This document shows positions 13,107 to 26,185 of a DNA stretch of 64,000 nucleotides, piece after piece (the first letter of the stretch is position 1; each line of letters begins with the position of its first letter). This stretch comes from Serinus canaria (taxonomy: Eukaryota > Chordata > Aves > Passeriformes > Fringillidae). The stretch spans positions 17,707,649 through 17,771,648 of the forward strand of contig NC_066315.1 in assembly GCF_022539315.1 (NCBI RefSeq), in the 5' to 3' direction. A program made the translations under genes and the position numbers. Under the pieces are notes generated by a model. It saw nothing but the letters and a program-made list of their open reading frames with translations. It did no database searches and had not been told where the DNA came from.

Positions 13107-16100
13107 ATCTTTCATTCATTCAGATAATTTCCTGCTACAATAATCTTCTCTTTCCAGCTATCAAGACAATGTTCCCTAAGCACTTACTACTTGTAGTATT
13201 TCTGTAAAGGTCACTGTACTCTACAAATGATTTATGGCAACTTGTAATGTAAGAGGGAAGACAAAAAAGATACCCTGCAAAAGAAAAAAAAAAAGCAAAG
13301 CAACTGCATCATGGTTTACTCTAATTTTGTTTAGCTAATACTGTGGCTGAAGAAACTCTCAGAAGCTTTTTGGCCTGTGAAATAGTATCTGCAAATCTTT
13401 GAACAATGTGCTTCTTAATGGTTGGATTAACTCAAACTGTACAAGCCCCCTTAGATTAAGACAGAACTGCTTTCATGTGAAGTAGCAAGGCAGCATGTCA
13501 GGGAAATAAATAAAATTTTGTCCTGTTGACTCTCAGCCTACCAAGCATGGAAAAGGGGGCATAAGGCCTTGTTATGTGGCCTGTGATCTTATCCCTTATC
13601 CGTTTTGACAAGCACAAACTGTCAGGAAAGAAATAGCCCTGCTGATAAGAAGGAATACCTCCCTCTCTTTTAAGTGGAAGTATAGTAACTGTTCTCCTTT
13701 AAGTCAAACAGAGCTCATAGTGCTGTATTTGTTTAAGAAATTTTCCAGTATAATGAAATATTAACTTGTTTTGGTTGTGTCATTTTGGATTAGGCTGAGG
13801 AAAAGAAGTACAACTCCCACAATGTCTCCAGATCTCAGCATCATTTTTCTTTTGATCAGTACACTTTGGACTTACAGAAGCAAACTGCAATATTATCAGT
13901 CCAAAAAAATACTGTTGAAAACAGCACTTATATTAACATTTTAATCAGATGCTTTTGAAATCATCTTCAATGAACAGCAGTCAATTCATACTCCCACCTG
14001 GGACAGCAAAGTCAGTTTGATGTTTGTATATTCCTACTTACTGAGACCTTCCAACAGGAAGAGCTTGGTTATTAAAAACCAACGGCCTGTGTATTTACAT
14101 GGAGCTTTCAGGAAAGGCAGTGGGGAAAAACGATGCCTTTCTACACCGCTGCCAACCAACTTCACTTCCATGGGGGATATTTGAGCATCATGCCTAATGT
14201 TGTCTGAAGCTGGGGCCTAAATGAGAAACAACTGGCTGATCCTCTTCTTAGATGAGAACAAGGTGACAGGAGAGATAAGAGAGATCTCATGGGCTGAGTC
14301 TGGGCAAATTTGTTCTTTGCAACGCTTCTGGTGCCTGGGCTTTCAAGCGATCAAATAGCAGAGCTATGGTTCTGACTGCTTACCTGTCTGTTATTAACAG
14401 GGAAACTGGAAATTCTCCCTTTATTTGCAAACTAAGGCAGTCTAGTCATGGAAAAGATAAACTATGTGCTTTTACTGAGCATGATACCACAATATGCTGT
14501 TAACCTTGCACTGGTGCCAGTCACTAGTTTTCAAAATGATTTTAATGATTTTGCTCTTTAGTGCAACACCCAAGACACCTAGAATGGACTCAAAGCAAAA
14601 CATTCTCTTTGGCTCATCCAGGCTTTTCTTCCCCTTACAGCTCTTATTCAACTTTCCCTCACTCCTGGATTTCAGATAAAATTACTTAAATCCGGCTGTT
14701 GCAACAGAACGCCGCCAGACTCAGCTTCTTTGCTGAATTTGGGTGAACAAATGTAGGTGATTTTGTGGGTTGGCAGAGACAGCAATATGAAATCAGGCTG
14801 GCTGTTCTGGTTAAATGAGCAGTCAAACAGTATGTAAGATTAGGTTTCCAAACACAGCTCCCTGCCATACACTGAGGTAAGTAAAACCAGATCATCGCCC
14901 TCGTCTCCACTGGAAGTATCTGAAGGCAGAGTGAACATTTTGAAATTATGACTGCATTTTAAAAGACTTCTGAAGGATCACAGAACCCAGACATATAAGA
15001 AAGTTTTCAAACCACAGGGAAGATAAGCTGAAAAACAAAGCAGTAGTGGCTAGACAAACCTCACTTGAAAGACTTGATAACTTTTGTCTGACTGCTTTTG
15101 CAGAGGAAGTCAGGAATTAGAAAAGCTATTCTGCTCTCAAAATCTAATACTTTGTTCCTAAAATGGAAAAAAAAAAATGTGAGAGGAGAGAGAGAGGACA
15201 ATGACAAAAGCACAGACATTTTGGCAGTATCCAGAGAAGTTTGACAAGTGGCAGTAGAAAGCACAGATCAAAAGACCACGAGTTCTTTTACTGTGGAAAA
15301 TACCTAGAATTCCATGTTTATCTTACCACAATAAGCCACTGAATGGTTATCTAAACTGCCCTTGTTTTACCAGTCAACTCAATACATCTGTAGATTTTAC
15401 CCCACATTAGTTTTAGTCTGGTGTGTTTAAAAGTCTGCACAGCAACTCAATGTAATCTAGAAGTTTATGCATCTTCTTATAATCATCACAGAGAGTAATC
15501 ACCTTAAACAAAAATCTCTTTGGCATCAGTTCAGAATTACTTGCCCCAGTTGCTACACCTAAAATCACACTGCTGTGATACATCACAAAAAACCTCAGCC
15601 CTTTCTCTGACAGTACATCCCTAATAGATATTGTGAGAAATCCACACAAGTACATTAAAAAAACCCCAACCCTACATAGGAAGCATCTCACAAGGACCTG
15701 TTTGAATACTTGTGAGTCTTTATTTTTTTTCCTTCATTTCCTTAGTTCTCCTTTTACAAACTGTGGAAAGTTTCCCTAAATTCCAAGCTGGCTTTGCCTA
15801 TATACCACAGCAACAAAGAAATCTGTCTAACATATTATAAGTGGAACTATTCTTGGCAAAGTAATGAATCTTAGGTTTAAGTCATGCAGAAACAAGACCG
15901 AACTTGTGAGTTCACGGTTTCTTTAAAACAAACCAATACCTTCTGTCACAGCAGGAGGAAAAAAAGATATGTCAAACCCAAAATATTACAGCAGAAGCAA
16001 GAGAAGACATGAGAAAAAGTAGCTCACTCATCTTTACTATTCAAGTATCTTCAGAGTACAAGTCTACTGTTTTCTAACCCTTTAATTCAGAAGAGGCCCA

Positions 16101-17093
16101 CAAAGTCCAGAGTCCTGGAAGACTTCCAGTAAGAAGATTAAACCCTGCATACAAACATTCTCTATAATTAGAGAAGAAAGCATCTTGGTTTTTGAACAGC
16201 ATATGACAAATTTTGATACCATGAGATAAAATCAAATTGCATTTTAACGTGGTTCAAGAGAAGCCTTTCTTCTGTAGGCTGTCAGTTTCCCTCTTGAAAA
16301 CATCTGATAACTACTGCAGCAACATCACGTTTTTTGCACCTCTCAAAATCAACCTAGAAACATGTATGGACAATAGGACAATAATAATAATGAGCACTTA
16401 AGAACATTCCTTCTTACAGGCAGCAATGTTTTGAATGTAACAGACTATCCAAAAGTTTCCACTCTCTCTTACACAAGCCTCAGAGAAGAAAGCCATGGCT
16501 CTTAATCACACCTGTACCTGGCTTGCAGGAGAATCACCAGAGGAGCAGCAAAGAGCTGAGAAGTTTCTTTTTCTTCTCGGTTGTGCCACAGGAGCACGAG
16601 GGGTTACCTCCTCCCCAGGAGCCATCTCCTCAGCAGCACACTGCCACCAGCATGGAAGGGCAGAAGCAGGAGCAGCACAGGTCCCTCTTCCTCCTGGTGC
16701 AGCTTTTCCATAGGTGTGCACATGCGGCAGAGCCTCATCTGATGTGCAACTTCATTACACATCCGGGTGGATGAATGAATCACATATGACAAAATCCTGG
16801 TTTCTCGTGGCTGCGTGTTCGCACACGGGTGGGGATTGAGCAAATACATCCGCACATGGGCCACAAACCACCCTGTTGTGACAGGATTGATAGCCAAGAC
16901 CAATGAGGTCACAACTTAGCAATGAAGGAAGAGGCTTACATGTCCAGGTCTTATGTGTACAGTAAGACATGAAAGAGCAAAGAAATACAAATAGTTAATG
17001 CTGTGGTGAAATATCTTGAATTAAGCTACAGCAACAACCAAGTATTATAAGCGGCCTCCGCAGCAGTGCTGCATTACTGAAAGCCATTCACTG

Positions 17094-17310
17094 GCCTCAC
17101 GAAGAAACCTGACTCCACATGCCGCGGGCTCCAGGCTCGGGATGGATGCAGGCAGTTGCTGAGGCCGGGATTAGGCGCCGTGGCCCGGAGCCCGAGCAGC
17201 AGGGCCTGGCAGCTGCGGCCGTGAGGGAGCCGCGGGCCCGGCGTGCCGCGGCGGCGGCAGCAGCAGCAGGTGCCTGCGCGGGAAGTCTCCGGCTGCAACG
17301 TCCGGTGAGG
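17094..17310. promoter_or_regulatory. Intragenic CpG island, candidate alternative or antisense promoter
   Basis: Some 24 CpGs fall within about 200 bases, including CGG and CAG runs around 17240-17270, while the surrounding kilobases are AT-rich. It lies in KIAA1217 intron 2, about 11 kb downstream of exon 2. On the plus strand an ATG at 17119 opens 62 codons, Ala- and Arg-rich, up to a good donor CCG|GTGAGG at 17305, in phase 0. On the minus strand a weaker donor TTC|GTGAGG lies at 17100, also phase 0 in one frame. This could be a promoter for an antisense noncoding RNA, an alternative first exon of KIAA1217, or an unmethylated orphan island. The island is clear; the transcript is inference. 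Confidence 0.55.
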
Positions 17311-18400
17311 AAAACACTTGGTAAAAATAAAATCGAGGGGAAGTACACATGAGCCAGTTAAATGCTTGCATCTGATATCAGAGGAAGAGCACGTCGGTCA
17401 GGCAGTCCGCTGGGGTTTTGAGCCAACCGTACCCTGGTCAGCAGGAACACTTTACTGACATCAATACCAGCACCACGAGGGCCAAGAAAAACATTTTTGT
17501 GATCTGCGCCTCCTTGCTCCACCCCATCCCACCCTTCTGCGATGTTCTGAAGGGAGAGGTTCTCCATGACCTCCAGAAAGGTTTGATGGTGTTTCTATCA
17601 CGTTCTCATTTAAATTCCTCAGTGACAGACTCCACACTATTTGCCCCTGGTAAGGCAGAGTCCCTGGTCTGTGTGGTGCAGAAACCCTCCTCTGTCCCCT
17701 CACCCACGCAGGACCATGCAAGGGGCTGGCAGAAGACACCATCCTGCCTGTATTCCCAGTGCTGGAATTCGAATTAGCAAAAAGGATGGCAGCTTGGACT
17801 AGCAGCTGAAAACAAATTGGAACAATTGAGATCCTCTAAAAAACCCAAAAAATACTGCAGTATTACTGACCAATCTTGGTAATTGCATTATTGTGGTGAT
17901 ACCATTCTCAGAGAACAGAGGTTCTCCCACATCCCTGCATGGCAGATGTTGACATAATGTTTTCTGTTTAATGGAAACCTATTAACCAATTTTAATATGA
18001 AATAGCTTAAAAAAAAAAGATCATGTGATATCCATAATGAAAGAGTGAAATTGGCACACAATATCTGTGAGGTTTTGGAGTGGGTTTTTCTTTACAGACT
18101 TTTAGGGAAATACATAACAGATAGAAATATAAGTAGATCAAGAATTTACTCAAAGTATCACTTCTCTATCAAAAAAAGAAAAAAGAAAATAGCTTGTTTA
18201 GATCAACAAGAAATTTTATAAATGTTCTAATTTTTTGGGTACACTTTTTAAATGGAAGCATTTATATTACATGTTCTAAGTTATATTAAGCATTTATATT
18301 ACGTGTTTTAAGTTATATTACATACTTTTCAGTTATTTTTTTTACATTATCCTAAAAAATAATTCTTCCTTCCAAACAATATTTCCTCTCATTTAAATCA

Positions 18401-18460
18401 ACCAACCAATGTCGCGCAATGGTTTATTTGTTCAGCCAATGGGAAATAAGTGACGTTCCT
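18401..18460. promoter_or_regulatory. CCAAT-box pair with CRE half-site
   Basis: Two CCAAT pentamers in the same orientation (18406-18410 and 18436-18440) are 30 bases apart, with CGCG between them (18413-18416). A TGACGT half-site follows at 18451-18456. Paired CCAAT boxes at about this spacing with a nearby CRE resemble NF-Y-bound proximal promoters or enhancers. The flanks are AT-rich, with no CpG island and no obvious exon close by. The CpG island at 17.1-17.3 kb lies about 1.1 kb to the left. Regulatory function is inferred only from motif clustering. Confidence 0.3.
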
Positions 18461-19247
18461 TTTTACTTGTTCTAATCAAAGTCAAATATTTGTTCCTTCT
18501 GTGAGTAGTTTGCTACTAATTGCAACAGTCTGAAGTATAGTATTTTGTGTTACTAAAAATAGGTCTACAAATTAATAAATGCAGCTAAAATTACGCTTTC
18601 AAAGCACAGTAGAAAAAAGCCCAAAGCTCATACATAAACATTGACAGCAGGTCTGTTTCCAGACTTCAGACACCCACATACCCACAACATAGGTGCAAAT
18701 TGGAAAAGTCTCTGCTTATTCATCTGGGAGGAAGTGTGTCTGAAATGAACATATCATATAGGATTTAAAATCAGAATCACCTTCTTTTAAATAAAAAGAA
18801 AAACTTTTAACTCTGTTTTTCCACTCTTTACATTTTCCTGTTGCTTCCTTCCTCTCTTCTTGAAGGACAGATATCTCCCTTCAGACCGAAGAAATATTTA
18901 GCTTCAACTGAAATTGAAGTAAAACTAGTTTTTCTCTTTTGAATGAAATAATTGCAATGAAGATAATCTATTAAAGGTATGTGTAAGATATGTCTGAGAA
19001 ACTCCTTAGAAGCTGAAATAGTCTTAAAACTTAATTGAGCCCTGGAATTTTCAGTCATGAGACATTAACATAGTCAAGAATTCAGGAGTACAAAACAAAA
19101 CTGGACATTCATGTCAGTATCAGAAAGATCCAGTCTTATAACTAGCAAGAAGATAATTTTGGAAGATAAATCTCAAGATGTGGGACAAAATAATCTGTAA
19201 CTACTAAAGATCAGAACATACATGATGGCTGATTATCCCACATCTGC

Positions 19248-19260
19248 CACCTGACAGGTG
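19248..19260. promoter_or_regulatory. Paired E-boxes as an inverted repeat
   Basis: CACCTG and CAGGTG flank a single A, giving a 13-base palindrome. Both halves are E-box cores of the type bound by SNAI/ZEB or bHLH factors. Chance occurrence is possible. Confidence 0.25.
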
Positions 19261-22200
19261 TTAAGAAATTGCCCTTGAGAGGCAGAACTCAAAATGAAAA
19301 ACATATTATTAGTCTTTTGGATTTTGTAATCCAAAGATAAACAAAGACAATAGCTTCTCTCTTCCTTTCCTTAATAAATAATTTTGAATTTTACACTTTG
19401 TGTTTTTTTTTTAAAGAGAAGCACATGGCAGTGTATTGATCAGCCAATGAAAATCTTTCCTAAACTGAAACAAATGACACTGCTCAGTGTTTACTAAGGC
19501 AGCAGTCTCCTAGTGAATAACTGGAATCACTACAATCCTCTGCACAAAGGGCCACACAAAATGCAGTGGCACAAAAGGTACTAATTGGGACAAAAAGATC
19601 CACAAGACCAAAAAACACCCTTCAAAAGATTCTTGACCAACCTGAAGTCCCTGCATTGACTTGCTATGTCAAGATGCAAAACTTGATACCACAGATTCCG
19701 AATGTACTGAACTGGCACAATTATCATGACTGGGTGAGTATTAAAAACACACATCTCAGGGGCAGCTGTCAGAGTCACAGGTGTTGGCCACAGTTTTAAC
19801 AACAGCACTGTTTTTCCTGGTGTACTCAACTCATTTGAAGAGAAGGGAAATTGGAATATATGTATATAAGCAATTGACTTGTCTGATTTACTCCCTTCTC
19901 CTATTTGAGCCCAGAAAAGACATTTAAATCCTGGTGATTATGGTTAAACCAAACCAGTCATCAGGCGACTTCAGTGCAATCTGCCTTTGTTAGAAAATCA
20001 ACTGAAAAACGCTGTAAAGCAGTAGCAATAGTCCAGAGGTGCATTTACTTTGCTAATGACTGACATAAATATGTGCTCCCATCCCAACTGACGATGTGCA
20101 AATAGCACAAAAGTGCTTCCCAGTGAGAAGCTAACAGGACTATTCAACTGTAACAAGAACAACTCAAGCATATTCACAACCATTTGCAGGGAAATGGTTT
20201 TTGGCCACAGCAAATTCACCAGTTCTGAGGGTAATCACAGGTTACCCAGGGAAGTTACACTGTCACCTCAGCACTAACACCAACCCACCTGTTGCCCTTA
20301 CCCAACACCTCTGCCTGGCTGTGATCATCTGCCAGAAAAGTGCTCCTCACAGCTTCTGTAGCACACCTCCAGAGCTGTGGCCAAGTGAGAATGCCTGCTC
20401 AAAACCAGCCTGGCTAAAAGTGTCTGCAGACCAGAGCTTGCAGGTCTTCATTATCACTTCTGTCTCAAATTTATTGTGCTCTCTTAAGTAAATAAGGGGC
20501 TTGAAATTAAATTTAGGATTTAGGGATCAAGCCCCATCTAGAATGGAGTCCTGAGGATGCCTCCCATGCTGCTCATCCCTGAGCTGGGCAGGAAGCAACT
20601 GGAGGTGCTTTGGTTAAAAGCAGAGATGGAAGAGGAAGCAGTGGCAAAGCACCCTTTGTGTAGACACTCCTCCCCACCACTGCTGAAGGAGCCAGTGCTG
20701 CCCTGAACCCATCCCCAAGCAGGGCCCTGCTGGCTGTTTTGGTGCAGCTTTTGGCACTCATCAACAGAGGCAACCCAGAAAGAACAAGGGCTAAACCGTG
20801 TATGTGCAAAAGAACACCTATAAATGCCTCAGGACATTTTGGGCCAGAAAAGCTAAAGTTTCTGAAACCTAAGGAATCTCAGGTGTCTACAATAACTGGG
20901 AGAGGTTTCCATGGGCAACCCTTTTGAAGGCAGCTGCCTGAAATATGCTTTAAGGGATACCAAATTCCTAGACTCCTTACTGGATTTAACAACAGGTACC
21001 AGAACAAGATCACTGCAGGCATTTACACAGTCAACTGAATACAAAGCATTCTAAAAATACTTTTGCTTGCAATAAAATTAGATTAGAAAAATATATGTGC
21101 AAAATTCACATGAACAAAGATAAGTACAAACAACTACCAGGGACTTCTGAGTTACAAACAATACAGACTATTTGAAATGCTGAGGCGTTGCCACAGAAAA
21201 AAGTTACTAATCCTGTTGGGGCAAAGTAACTGCACTGGTGTGTGTGGTTTGCATGGGGGAGGGAAGGAAAAAGAAAAGGAATTGCTTTATTTGTCTTTTT
21301 TGCAGCTTTGTTTTGTTTGTTCTTTCAAAAACCCCAGCTTTTCAAATTACTTTTAACTGATAGATATAAATGAAGAAACTTATATTTAAAAGCAAGTATT
21401 AACAATCTAGCTAAACTTCATTTACTCCCAGAGATACCTTAGGGCTAGTAGTTTAATATGTACTTTAATAGGTTGCCTTACTTTTATAAACTAGAGGGTA
21501 AAATTGAAAGACTTTCCACTGAGACATTCTATTAGGAATATTCTTCTTCCTCAGCATTTTCACTTTGAGTGAATACAAAGTAAATCCACTTTACTTTGCT
21601 AATGAACCAGCTCTTTGTTCATTTATCTATCAAGCTATTTATAAATATCTTGCAATCACAGCATTATCTGGGGGCTAAAGAGCATGTTTCAACTCAAAAC
21701 AAATGGACATGTCATCTCATGTCCTTCCATAAACAAAAGCTAAGGGCTTGGAATCCAGCAGAGATTTAACCTCGTAATCATGTTGAGTATGTTCATTTTC
21801 ATTGCTTTTCTTAGGTGCTTGTAACAGTGTAAAATACGAGCAGTTGCCCCTAACTTAGAGTGGCCCTGAAAGCAATAAATTGTTGCACCAGCTGTAGGTG
21901 AGACAGGGGACACGTGTGGACACTGGGGAGGGTCCCCCTTCCTCAGCGTGCTGCTGTGTCACAGACTGCCCAAGGACAACCGGGGAACTGCCTGCTCGGG
22001 CAGGGAAGCAGTGCCCATTGGTGGGGAGGAGGCAGGAACTCTCAGAAACCTCTCAAACAACTTCTGAAACTTTACTTTTCCCCTGCACAAAAACCTACAA
22101 CCTATGCAGACACAACAGCACATTCTGGCTGTGTGACCCTGACTTCTCACATACAAATGGGCATTTTTTGGTGACACATTAAGTACAGCAGTACGTGAAC

Positions 22201-23849
22201 CAAATGGTAATTCAATGAAATGGATGTTCCCAACTAGAAAAATTTGCAGCATATCCAGATTTAAGTCACATTCTTCACATTTTAAAACTGAATGTAATTT
22301 TCAACTCTGTTTTTTAACTTGCACAGACCAAAGAAGTGTTCGTGCAGCATTAACACTAAATCAATTTCTCCCTACCCAATTCCATGGCATCAACCTGCAA
22401 CAGTGTAATAAACACAAAATATGCTAGTTCATTTTACACATTGTTATTTGTACAAAAGCAAGTACTAAATAACTAACACTCAGACTTTGGGAGAAAGGTT
22501 AAATTGAAATGAATTCTAAAAAATTCCCATTAATAACTCAAGATATAACTGGGTGTAAAAGCAAAAGAGTTATGACTAAAAATCGGTTTTTGAAGTGATT
22601 TCTTCACTTGTAGTGCTTTCAATTCTTTCACTTTAAAAGTCACTACACATTCCAAAAAATGTTTACTTAACCTTGCCTAATCAAGCAATGCAGAATATCA
22701 GAAAACCTTTATACCCTGTTTTTTCACCTGGAATGAAACAATGTGCTTACCATATTCTGCAGCCTCCTCATTCCCTAAATCCTACTGAGGATCTACATGG
22801 AAGTGAAGTTCCTCTCCAGTTTACATCTCTCAGCAGCCTTAGGCAGAACATTACAATTTTTCTCTATTCACATTTTTAAGCTCAGGCATTGTTCCCACCC
22901 TTTCCCCCCCAGACCTACCTGTATCCATTCCATACTGAGCCATCTGAACCAAGGGACTCTGTAGCCCCCGCGCTGCTTCCCGTTACCATGTCCCATCGTG
23001 CCAGCCATCCCTTACCTACTGCTGTTTACTTGATCTGCCCTGGCTGATGTGAGCATGAAAGTGGTTGCAACTAAGAACACAGGGTGTTTACTGTCCCTCC
23101 AGAGGGACTGAAAGTATCCCCTTTTGTTTATACCTCAAATCCCAAAGTCCCAATAGCCTTTCTGTTGCTCGACTTTCACCTCCAAATATGTTTATCCTCT
23201 ACTAACGTACTTTTACCCAAGGAAAAAAATCTATTAAGAAGTGCTCAAATGTTACCTATGATATCAAAACATACACTCAAAGTCAGTTTAACCAACTGAT
23301 ACTGTGATTCATGTAAAAAACAAAAAGCTTCAGTATTTTAACAGATCAAATCCTGGAATAAATGCTGATATAATTTTAAGGTTCTATTTTAACAGTTAAA
23401 GGAGAGACATCTGGCAATAATCTACAAATAAATACAGTGTCTCCATTCTTAGTTTCTCCTCCAAAACACTACCTAGGAAATTTTTGCAGCATGATTCATA
23501 TAATCAACACGATACATTACAATGCCTTTCAAATAATTCTGAATTCTTAGTTCATTCAATAAAAAAACTCATTTTTGAAAGAGAAAAGGGAACATGCCCT
23601 GCCAGAAAACTTGCTTTATTGACTCAGTCCTGCTGCCAGCCAGAACATGGTGAAGCAAACTCCAGGATTTCAAAAGCATTTTTTCGCAGCGAGGGCAGAA
23701 ACAGAAAGAGGCTTATTTACCGAAATGTGAGATCCCACAGGTGAGGCCAGAGACGGTCTGAAATCCTCTTCTTTTAGTTCCAAAAGTTTTAATTTATGAT
23801 GAAATCGGTAATAATCCTTTCAAGCTGCCAGGTAGAACGCACGCCATAT

Positions 23850-24050
23850 CTCAGCCGTGTTTTCTTTCACCCCTTTGCAGAGTAACTTTGTTATTTGCAT
23901 AAAGCTTAGTCCTGGCCTATGGGACTTTTTGAACATCTACATGTTAGATTAGCTGTCTTGACATGCTCTATCAAGCATGACATCATGGATCTCCATGGTA
24001 ACCTTAGCCACACCTGCCCAGATGCCAGAGTTACCTGTCATGTTCAGATC
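23850..24050. promoter_or_regulatory. Motif-rich non-coding stretch, possible enhancer
   Basis: Within about 200 bases lie a perfect octamer ATTTGCAT (23893-23900), a CRE-like TGACATCA (23978-23985) and an RFX/X-box-like CCATGGTAACC (23993-24003). An E-box-like CACCTG follows near 24015. The stretch is non-repetitive, has mixed composition and has no open frame of note. It reads like a conserved intronic enhancer of KIAA1217, but conservation cannot be seen from one sequence. Confidence 0.3.
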
Positions 24051-25913
24051 TAAATGAACATAACAAAAAACCCTAAACCACCATTTTCTAGGCAATCAGC
24101 CCTGCAAAGGCACCTGAAGGATTTGAGTTTTGTTTTTAATTGATTGAAATCTAATTTTGTTTGCCAAGAAAATTTCTTCTTCACGGAGCACTGCCTGAAG
24201 CACTAGAGCTGCTCCTGACCCTTCCACACCTCCCAGCCTATTTCCTAGTCAAACAAAAACTGAAGAAAGCTGTAGCAAACTTCTTCCAGCTCGCTTTCTG
24301 ACCCCAGGCTCACAAGCTCCTGCTCAGAAAAACTTCTACGCATTCATTTTTGTTCTCTGCCCCTCAGAAAGGTTTTTTTAGAGGTGACTTGTAAAACAGG
24401 TTCACAGCAGGGATTACCCCCTCCCATTGCCAGGTTAGCATTTTAACCTCTTAATTGCTAACTCCTTTTCGTGTTTGCAGCTACAGACCTAGCTTTTACA
24501 CTTGTACTTGCTTTCCTTCTTTGCTGACTGGAGTCAACCTCACCTACGCAGGTAACCATGTCCTTCCATGAGCTCCACAGCAGATGATTCACACTGTCTG
24601 AAACTGAAGACATCCCAGACTGTTTCTTTCTTGCTTTTATTTTTTTTTCAAACTTCCTTAGGGATTACATTAGCACCTTCCTTTCATTACCACAGGTGAG
24701 ACAGCCTTGGCAGAATGTATTTAAAGCTCCTGCAGAAACTTGCATTACCCCAAAAAAAACCAAAAAACTTTTCCTTGGCTTTACAGGCTTCCAGGTGGAG
24801 GGAGCTCTAGTGCCCAGCTGTGGACTTATCTTAGAAGGGGGAAAAGCTGCAGTGTGAGGGCAGGCTGCTGGGCTTTGGGTCACAGAGATGTGGCCATGGC
24901 ATGCTGCATTCTCCTGTGCTGGGGCACACAAGGCACGTCTGCACCCCCCCAGGCTGCTGCAAAACTGCTCCAGTTTACCAGAGACCAGCTTAGCTGCAGG
25001 CTATTTGCCTTGCTGCAATATCTCAAGCCCCTTGTGCAAATAAAGATGGCCCCTGCCTCTGTGAGCTTTCCTTTCCAGAACAAGATATCACAAACAAAGC
25101 AACAAACCTTCGGAGGAGAAATGGTCTGTGTGCACAGCTGGGAGGTTTCAGGTCATCACATTAGCTAACCAGCAGTAATCCCTGCTGGCATTTTACCTGG
25201 CCATGATTGTACTTCTGATTTGTGGCAGATTATCAGGAGCAGAATTGGGTCCTCAGGAGGCACATCCAGGGAGGTATTTATCTGAATAAATGAAGCCTGG
25301 AGGAAGCCATTAGCACATAGTGGAAGATGCAGACAACATTCAGCTGCCCTTGCTGGTGGAAGTGATACAGTAGGAAGTGACAGCAGATATAATATGTTTG
25401 CCCTGATGTTTATTTCCTGCAAAAAAGGAGTCAGTTTGCCATACTCAGATAATGATGGCTAAAATGGACAAGAGAAGAATGTCCTCAAAGAAGAAACCAG
25501 ACAATTACCAGTCTCGATTTTCTACTGGTTGTGGAGCTGACATGGTTTAAAGCAACTTGGAGGAGAAATTTTACATAAATATATATACACACCAGGGGCT
25601 ACGTGACTGTAAATAGTGGGGTATTTTATGTTTCAGCTGCACCATTTGACAGAGAGATTAGAAAACAGTGTTGCATTAACCACTATCCTTGATAGGTGTC
25701 CTACAGTGGGGAAATTCCCACCATGGACAATGTTGCCACTTTCCAGATACTGAAGCAGCTGAAGAAGTAAGAAGGGAGAAAAGGAACCTGGAAAGGAACC
25801 TGGAAAATAAATTCTGACATTTTAATTTAAAATATGACCTTTTAAATCATGTCTTCCCATATATCTTACAGATTTTGTTCTTGATACATGTATATGTTGC
25901 ATATGCATACCTA

Positions 25914-25929
25914 CTACATGTGCATGTAG
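25914..25929. repeat. Small palindrome at the edge of the CA/TA-rich region
   Basis: CTACATG, TG, CATGTAG: 7-bp arms with a 2-base spacer. Probably a by-product of dinucleotide-rich sequence. Confidence 0.6.
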
Positions 25930-26059
25930 TTTGTCTTCTATACAACTGCTACACGCTCATATATATAAGGGTGGAAAAAAGGAAGCATGGATGCTAAACA
26001 TACATATACAACCTTCAAGGCAAAATTATACTATAGTCTTATTCATGGAGTGGCTAAGA

Positions 26060-26185
26060 AATCACACATTATACATACACATACATGCACACACAGCTGT
26101 GTGTACATATATATATTTATGCACACAAACCTATGTGTATCCATATACAGTTACATATAAACACACACAAACACACACACCAAAT
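26060..26185. repeat. Imperfect CA/TA-rich simple repeat
   Basis: Interrupted ACAC and ATAT runs, for example TACATATATATATTTATGC near 26105 and AAACACACACAAACACAC near 26159. An open frame of 97 codons on the plus strand spans it and is an artefact of the repeat. Confidence 0.75.
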
